DNA of 9,717 nt from Pseudomonadota bacterium. GTDB taxonomy: Bacteria > Pseudomonadota > Gammaproteobacteria > Burkholderiales > Burkholderiaceae_F. The position numbers and the translations under genes are program-made. Under the pieces are notes generated by a model. That model was not told the origin of the DNA and searched no databases. It was given only the letters and a program-made list of their open reading frames with translations. The stretch spans positions 1 through 9,717 of the forward strand of contig JAKANT010000030.1 in the NCBI GenBank assembly GCA_021823635.1, in the 5' to 3' direction. Of this stretch, positions 6,730 through 9,717 are shown in pieces (the stretch's first letter is position 1; every line of letters begins with the position of its first letter).

Positions 6730-7452
6730 CTAAGCGCCGTCGCGCACGCGGTCAGTGACCGCGGTCACCCCTGGCGCGCGCCCGAATTGAGCCAGGTCAC
6801 GCAGCGCGCGCGGCGCCAGCAGGTCCACGTAGCCGCGGCCGAGCTTGACCCAGCCGTTTTCCTCGAACTGCTTCAGCGTGCGGCTGACCGATTCGCGCGA
6901 CACGCCGAGCGATTGCGCTAGCTGCTCGTGCGAGGCGCGCACCCGCGCGCCCTTGCCGAGCAACGCCGACGCCAGACGCCGGTCGAGCCGCTGGAACCCG
7001 ACCGCTTCCACCAGCTCCAGCAGCCGCATCATCCGATCGGCGAACAGGTGGAACACTTCGTGCCGGAACGGCAGGTGCTCGGCGATCAGTCGCTCGAACA
7101 TCGGGCCTGGGATCAGCGCCAGCTCGACATCGGTCAGGCAGGTGCCATGCGCGCCGTAGTGGGCGCGGCCAAGCAGGCAGGTGGTGGAGAGCACGCAGCT
7201 CTCCCCGGGCTCGACGTCGTAGAGCTGGAACTCGCGCCCGTTCTCCAGGGTGCGCGCCACGCGCACGCGGCCCGACAGCACGACCGGGAAACCGTTGCAG
7301 CCCTCGTTCTCGCGGAAAACCGCGCTGCCCGCCGGCAGCCGCACGACGGCGATCTGCTGCGCCAGTTCGTCCCGCAGTGGCGGCGCCAGCGACTCGAGCG
7401 CCGGCACGGCGTCGATTACGCGCTGCAGCACGTCGTTCGGTGCGGAGGCCAT
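6730..7452 (-). CDS. Crp/Fnr-family transcriptional regulator
   Basis: The 240-residue product has an N-terminal cyclic-nucleotide-binding-like beta-roll (about 15-120, with GCNGFPVVLSGRVRVARTLE and VEPGESCVLSTTCLLG), a long dimerisation helix (about 130-160), and a C-terminal winged helix-turn-helix (about 173-212, SHEQLAQSLGVSRESVSRTL then ENGWVKLGRGYVDL). The recognition helix contains E187-x-x-S190-R191, the FNR-type E-x-x-S-R signature that reads TTGAT/ATCAA half-sites. The N-terminal cysteine cluster of oxygen-sensing FNR is absent, but four cysteines (C52, C86, C92, C105) lie inside the sensory domain. The CRP cAMP-binding residues are not evident. The longer open frame up to 8031 is shadow of the divergent gene, and M1 at 7450-7452 fits the domain boundary. 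There is no Shine-Dalgarno, and a TATGCT -10-like hexamer 6 nt upstream suggests a leaderless message. The signal is unknown. Confidence 0.92.
   Translation of the reverse strand: MASAPNDVLQRVIDAVPALESLAPPLRDELAQQIAVVRLPAGSAVFRENEGCNGFPVVLSGRVRVARTLENGREFQLYDVEPGESCVLSTTCLLGRAHYGAHGTCLTDVELALIPGPMFERLIAEHLPFRHEVFHLFADRMMRLLELVEAVGFQRLDRRLASALLGKGARVRASHEQLAQSLGVSRESVSRTLKQFEENGWVKLGRGYVDLLAPRALRDLAQFGRAPGVTAVTDRVRDGA
6747..6768. repeat. Overlapping palindromes in the 3' end of the Crp/Fnr gene
   Basis: CGCGGTCA-G-TGACCGCG (6747-6763) is a perfect 17-bp palindrome. GTGACCGCGGTCAC (6755-6768) is a second perfect 14-bp palindrome sharing its right half. Together they give three GGTCA half-sites in alternating orientation. 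They encode the C-terminal VTAVTDR stretch of the regulator and lie about 75-95 bp before the DUF2892 start, so an operator role is possible but the coding sequence alone may explain them. Confidence 0.3.
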
Positions 7453-7458
7453 GCCGCA

Positions 7459-7464
7459 AGCATA
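7459..7464 (-). promoter_or_regulatory. Candidate -10 element of the Crp/Fnr gene
   Basis: On the minus strand TATGCT (TAnnnT) is followed after 6 nt by the regulator's ATG, placing the predicted start point at the A of the start codon. With no Shine-Dalgarno present, a leaderless transcript is the simplest reading. No clear -35 is visible in the GC-rich stretch behind it. Confidence 0.3.
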
Positions 7465-7476
7465 GGCGAGGCCGGG

Positions 7477-7497
7477 GCCGGGCGGTGCGCGCCCGGC
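7477..7497. repeat. Inverted repeat in the divergent crp / TerB-DUF697 promoter region
   Basis: GCCGGGC (7477-7483) and GCCCGGC (7491-7497) are perfect 7-bp arms around a 7-nt spacer. They occupy the middle of the 49-nt gap between the two divergent start codons, between the two candidate -10 elements. It could be an operator controlling both genes, but short GC-only arms are common in this DNA. Confidence 0.25.
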
Positions 7498-7501
7498 TAG
7501 C

Positions 7502-8446
7502 ATGTGCGAGGAGATCGCGGGAACCGAATCGCGTGTGGACACGATCGAACGCCGGGCCATCCTGACGCTGGCGCTTGCGGCTGCCCTTGTGCGAGGCACT
7601 GCCGGCGAACGCGAGCGCGAACTGCTCGGAGGCGTGGCCGAATCGCTCGGGCGCGCCGCCGAGATCGACGGCGCGGCGCTATTCGAGGATGCGCTGCGCG
7701 CGCCAGACCGCCTGCCGCAGCTCGCGGCGCTGCTCGGAACGCTCGAGCTGCGCCGGCTGGCGTTCGAAGTGGCGCTCGGGGCGTGCGACGCCGACGGGCT
7801 GCGCGACGAGGCGCAGACTCGGTTCCTGGCCGCCCTCGGCGCGGCGCTCGCGCTCGAGCCCCCGCAGATGGCCGAGCCCGCCGCCATGGCGGATGCGCTG
7901 GCGACCGCGCCGCTCGCCGGGCAGGCAACGGCGGCAGGTGAGGCCGAACTCGACCGGCTGATCCTGAACGCCGCCGTGCTCAACGGCGCGCTGGAGCGGC
8001 TGCCGCACGCCTTGGCGGCGCTCGCGATCATTCCTTTGCAGATGCGGCTCGTGTATCGGATCGGCCAAGCGCACGGCGCGGAGCTCGACCGCGATCGGGT
8101 GAAGGAATTCCTCGCCGCGCTTGGCCTCGGCCCCCTCGCTCAGTATCTGGAGCGAATCGGCCGCGGGCTCGCGCAGGGATGGCTCCATACGTCCGCGGCG
8201 CGGTCGGCCGCCGCGCCGACGCGCGGCGCGGCCGGCGACGCCTTCGTCGCCACGCACGCGCTCGGTCATGCGGCCAAGCTTCAATTCGCGGGCGGCCGCG
8301 CAATGGCGGCCCCGGCGCTGCGCGAGGCATTTTCCGCACTGCTCGATGAAGCAAGGGCGGTGCGCTTGCGAGTGCGCAAACGCATCGAGCGGCAGGCACG
8401 CACGATCGACGTCGGCCGCCTGTTCCTGCTGGTGCGCGAGGGCTGA
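7502..8446 (+). CDS. TerB-like / DUF697-like two-domain protein, function unknown
   Basis: The product is 314 residues if the ATG at 7502 is used. Residues about 20-118 are all-helical and resemble the TerB/DjlA-N tellurite-resistance fold: LTLALAAALVRGTAGERERE, then RRLAFEVALGACDADGLRDE and LAALGAALAL. Residues about 150-285 resemble DUF697 (YcjF C-terminal): the weakly hydrophobic ALAALAIIPLQMRLVYRIG (170-188), AHGAELDRDRVKEFLAALGL, and THALGHAAKLQFAGGRAM (251-268). Such proteins are thought to be membrane-associated; the biochemical role is unknown. Both assignments come from pattern resemblance and are moderate. The start is uncertain: the ATG has no ribosome site and overlaps a possible -10 (TAGCAT, 7498-7503), so the in-frame GTG at 7535 is an alternative. 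tcdA follows after 2 nt, implying one transcript. Confidence 0.8.
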   Translation: MCEEIAGTESRVDTIERRAILTLALAAALVRGTAGERERELLGGVAESLGRAAEIDGAALFEDALRAPDRLPQLAALLGTLELRRLAFEVALGACDADGLRDEAQTRFLAALGAALALEPPQMAEPAAMADALATAPLAGQATAAGEAELDRLILNAAVLNGALERLPHALAALAIIPLQMRLVYRIGQAHGAELDRDRVKEFLAALGLGPLAQYLERIGRGLAQGWLHTSAARSAAAPTRGAAGDAFVATHALGHAAKLQFAGGRAMAAPALREAFSALLDEARAVRLRVRKRIERQARTIDVGRLFLLVREG

Positions 8447-8448
8447 GC

Positions 8449-9252
8449 ATGGACTCGTCGCCGTGCGCGCCGGCGGCCGAGGCGGACCTCGAGCGCCGCT
8501 TCGGCGGTGTGGCGCGGCTATACGGCGCCGAGGCGATGGCGCGGCTGCGCGCGGCGCATGCGGTCGTGGTCGGCTTGGGCGGCGTCGGTTCGTGGGCCGC
8601 CGAGGCGCTGGCGCGCAGCGCCGTTGGACGGCTGACGCTGATCGATCTCGACCACGTGGCGGAGAGCAACACCAACCGCCAGGTTCATGCGCTTGGCGAT
8701 GCCTACGGCAAGGCCAAGGTGGCGGCGATGGCGGAACGCATCGTCGCCATCAATCCTTTCGCCCGCGTCGAAGGGATCGAGGAATTCGTGACGGTGGACA
8801 ATGCGCACCAGATCGTCCCGGACTGCGACGCGGTGCTGGACTGCATCGACCAGGTGGCGCCGAAGGCCGCGCTGCTCGCCGCCTGCCGCGCGCGTGGACT
8901 AGCGGTCTTCGCGAGCGGCGCGGGGGGCGGCCGCACCGATCCGACCCGTATCCGTCGCGCCGATCTGGCGCACGCCGAAGGCGATCCGCTGCTCGCCAAA
9001 GTGAGGTATCGGCTGCGCCGTCATCACGGCTTCGCGCGAGCCGGGACCGCAGGGCGCGCGCCAAAACTCGGCATCACGGCCGTGTATTCGGACGAACCGG
9101 TGCGCGGGCGGTCGGCCGGCGGCGCCGCACTCGCCTGCGCCGGCTACGGATCGGTGGTGACCGTCACTGCGGCGCTCGGCCTGGCGCTGGCGGCGGCCGC
9201 ACTCGATCGGCTCGTTGCGCCCGCATCCGGTCCTGCGCGCAGGCCCGATTGA
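8449..9252 (+). CDS. tcdA: tRNA threonylcarbamoyladenosine dehydratase TcdA (CsdL)
   Basis: TcdA is an E1-like ATP-dependent enzyme that cyclises N6-threonylcarbamoyladenosine at position 37 of ANN-decoding tRNAs to the ct6A form. The 267-residue product, about the length of the E. coli enzyme, has the Rossmann nucleotide loop VVVGLGGVGSWAAEAL (39-54), the ThiF/MoeB-type IDLDHVAESNTNRQVHALGD (65-84), the DAVLDCIDQVAPK segment (127-139), the family-specific ASGAGGGRTDPTRIRRADL (155-173) and the C-terminal CAGYGSVVTVTAALG (230-244). The ATG starts 2 nt after the previous stop, with GAGG in the upstream coding end as ribosome site. No csdA/csdE partner genes are in the window. Its stop codon lies inside the FNR-like box that precedes the next gene. 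Confidence 0.95.
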   Translation: MDSSPCAPAAEADLERRFGGVARLYGAEAMARLRAAHAVVVGLGGVGSWAAEALARSAVGRLTLIDLDHVAESNTNRQVHALGDAYGKAKVAAMAERIVAINPFARVEGIEEFVTVDNAHQIVPDCDAVLDCIDQVAPKAALLAACRARGLAVFASGAGGGRTDPTRIRRADLAHAEGDPLLAKVRYRLRRHHGFARAGTAGRAPKLGITAVYSDEPVRGRSAGGAALACAGYGSVVTVTAALGLALAAAALDRLVAPASGPARRPD

Positions 9253-9262
9253 CGGGGATCAA
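9249..9262 (+). promoter_or_regulatory. FNR/ANR-type binding site before usp
   Basis: TTGACGGGGATCAA matches the FNR/ANR consensus TTGAT-N4-ATCAA at nine of ten defined positions; only the fifth base (C for T) differs. It overlaps the tcdA TGA. Its centre is 41.5 bp upstream of the start point predicted from the TAGCAT -10 at 9285-9290, the standard class II activation position. Its left half also resembles a -35 hexamer (TTGACG), but the 30-nt distance to the -10 is too long for that use. Confidence 0.65.
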
Positions 9263-9284
9263 CGGCGGTCGCATGCTTCGCGCC

Positions 9285-9297
9285 TAGCATGCGCCCG
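9285..9297 (+). promoter_or_regulatory. Candidate -10 and start point of the usp gene
   Basis: TAGCAT (9285-9290) fits the TAnnnT pattern and would start transcription near 9297, giving a leader of about 19 nt that contains the GGGGAGA ribosome site (9303-9309). No -35 hexamer sits at the proper spacing; that region is GC-rich, as is usual for activator-dependent promoters. Confidence 0.5.
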
Positions 9298-9315
9298 ATC
9301 GACGGGGAGAACGCG

Positions 9316-9717
9316 ATGTTCAAGAAGATCTTGGTCCCGACCGACGGTTCGGAGCTGTCGGCCAAGGCGATCGAAGGCGCGGTCGAAATGGCAAAGCGGC
9401 TGGGCGCGTCGATCGTCGGGGTGACGGTGATCGAGCCTTATTCGTACGCGAGCCTCTCGGAGTACCGGCCCGAGTCGTTCGAGGACTACGAGGCGCGCAT
9501 GACGAAGCTGGCGCGCGAGCGGCTGGACAAGCTCGAAGCTGCGGCGCGGGCGGCCAACGTGGCGGTCGAGACCACGATCGCGAAGTCGTTCTCCCCCTAC
9601 GAAGCGATCATCGATACGGCCACCCGCAGCGGCTGCGACGTGATCTTCATGGCCTCGCACGGACGGCGCGGACTCGGCGCCGTGCTGCTCGGCAGCGAAA
9701 CGCAGAAGGTGCTGACG
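9316..9717 (+). CDS. Single-domain universal stress protein, C-terminus cut by window edge
   Basis: 134 codons of a UspA-superfamily protein are visible and the frame is open at the right edge; roughly 10-25 residues are probably missing relative to the usual 145-160. It starts MFKKILVPTDGSELSAKAIE with the nucleotide-contacting D10. The loop MASHGRRGLGAVLLGSETQ (112-130) is the G-x2-G-x9-G-S signature with alanine (A113) in place of the first glycine, a variant I recall as common in betaproteobacterial Usps; G116 and G126-S127 are kept. A GGGGAGA ribosome site lies 6 nt before the ATG. It is a paralogue of the tandem Usp at 5493-6392, not its neighbour in an operon. The upstream FNR-type site suggests induction under low oxygen. 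Confidence 0.95.
   Translation, partial: MFKKILVPTDGSELSAKAIEGAVEMAKRLGASIVGVTVIEPYSYASLSEYRPESFEDYEARMTKLARERLDKLEAAARAANVAVETTIAKSFSPYEAIIDTATRSGCDVIFMASHGRRGLGAVLLGSETQKVLT

Noticed and set aside
6778..6800. TTGAGCCAGGTCAC as a second FNR-like site at the end of the Crp/Fnr gene.
   Set aside because: It matches only seven of ten consensus positions, lies within the coding sequence and has no promoter element at proper spacing.
7453..8031. N-terminal extension of the Crp/Fnr frame by 193 codons.
   Set aside because: It is antisense to the TerB-DUF697 gene, is serine/alanine/arginine-rich without a domain, and the effector domain begins just after the ATG at 7452.
8121..9287. A 388-codon plus-strand open frame overlapping the TerB-DUF697 gene and tcdA.
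   Set aside because: The translation is arginine-rich low-complexity text in the wrong register over two recognisable genes.

Overview
This window is very GC-rich and densely coding chromosomal DNA. Gene content and protein style (a betaproteobacterial-type PdxH, a FixJ/NarL response regulator, single- and tandem-domain universal stress proteins, a Crp/Fnr regulator beside a DUF2892 membrane protein, and TcdA) suggest a Betaproteobacterium, probably Burkholderiales or a neighbour. That placement is an inference from protein families, not from a marker gene. No rRNA, tRNA, IS element, phage gene, CRISPR array or plasmid function is visible.

Layout. Positions 1-615 (minus) hold a NarL/FixJ response regulator cut by the left edge, with its own candidate promoter at about 660-665. 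Positions 735-4091 (minus) hold a tightly packed four-gene unit read right to left: EamA/DMT exporter, MFS transporter, ChaC-type gamma-glutamylcyclotransferase and PdxH. The first three genes are joined by ATGA stop/start overlaps and pdxH follows 29 nt later. A 130-nt divergent intergenic region with a nested palindrome separates this unit from a second, unrelated MFS transporter at 4222-5451 (plus). That gene converges on a tandem-domain universal stress protein (5493-6392, minus). Further right on the minus strand are a DUF2892 small membrane protein (6470-6673) and a Crp/Fnr regulator (6730-7452), probably co-transcribed with the regulator first. Divergent from the regulator are a TerB-like/DUF697-like protein (7502-8446) and tcdA (8449-9252), two nucleotides apart. 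A single-domain universal stress protein (9316 to the right edge) follows, behind its own promoter.

How the parts may work together. The most informative regulatory signal is a near-consensus FNR/ANR box (TTGAC-N4-ATCAA, 9249-9262). It is centred 41.5 bp before the start point predicted from a TAGCAT -10 element, which is the classic class II activator position, and it lies in front of the right-hand universal stress gene. The Crp/Fnr protein in the same window has the E-x-x-S-R recognition-helix signature that reads TTGAT half-sites, so a local oxygen- or redox-responsive stress circuit is a reasonable hypothesis. The ChaC/PdxH/exporter unit looks metabolic (glutathione turnover, PLP supply, small-molecule efflux). 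I see no defence system or other clearly novel multi-gene machine. The less ordinary items are the FNR site, the TerB-DUF697 architecture, the coupled exporter-ChaC operon and several palindromes at promoters.
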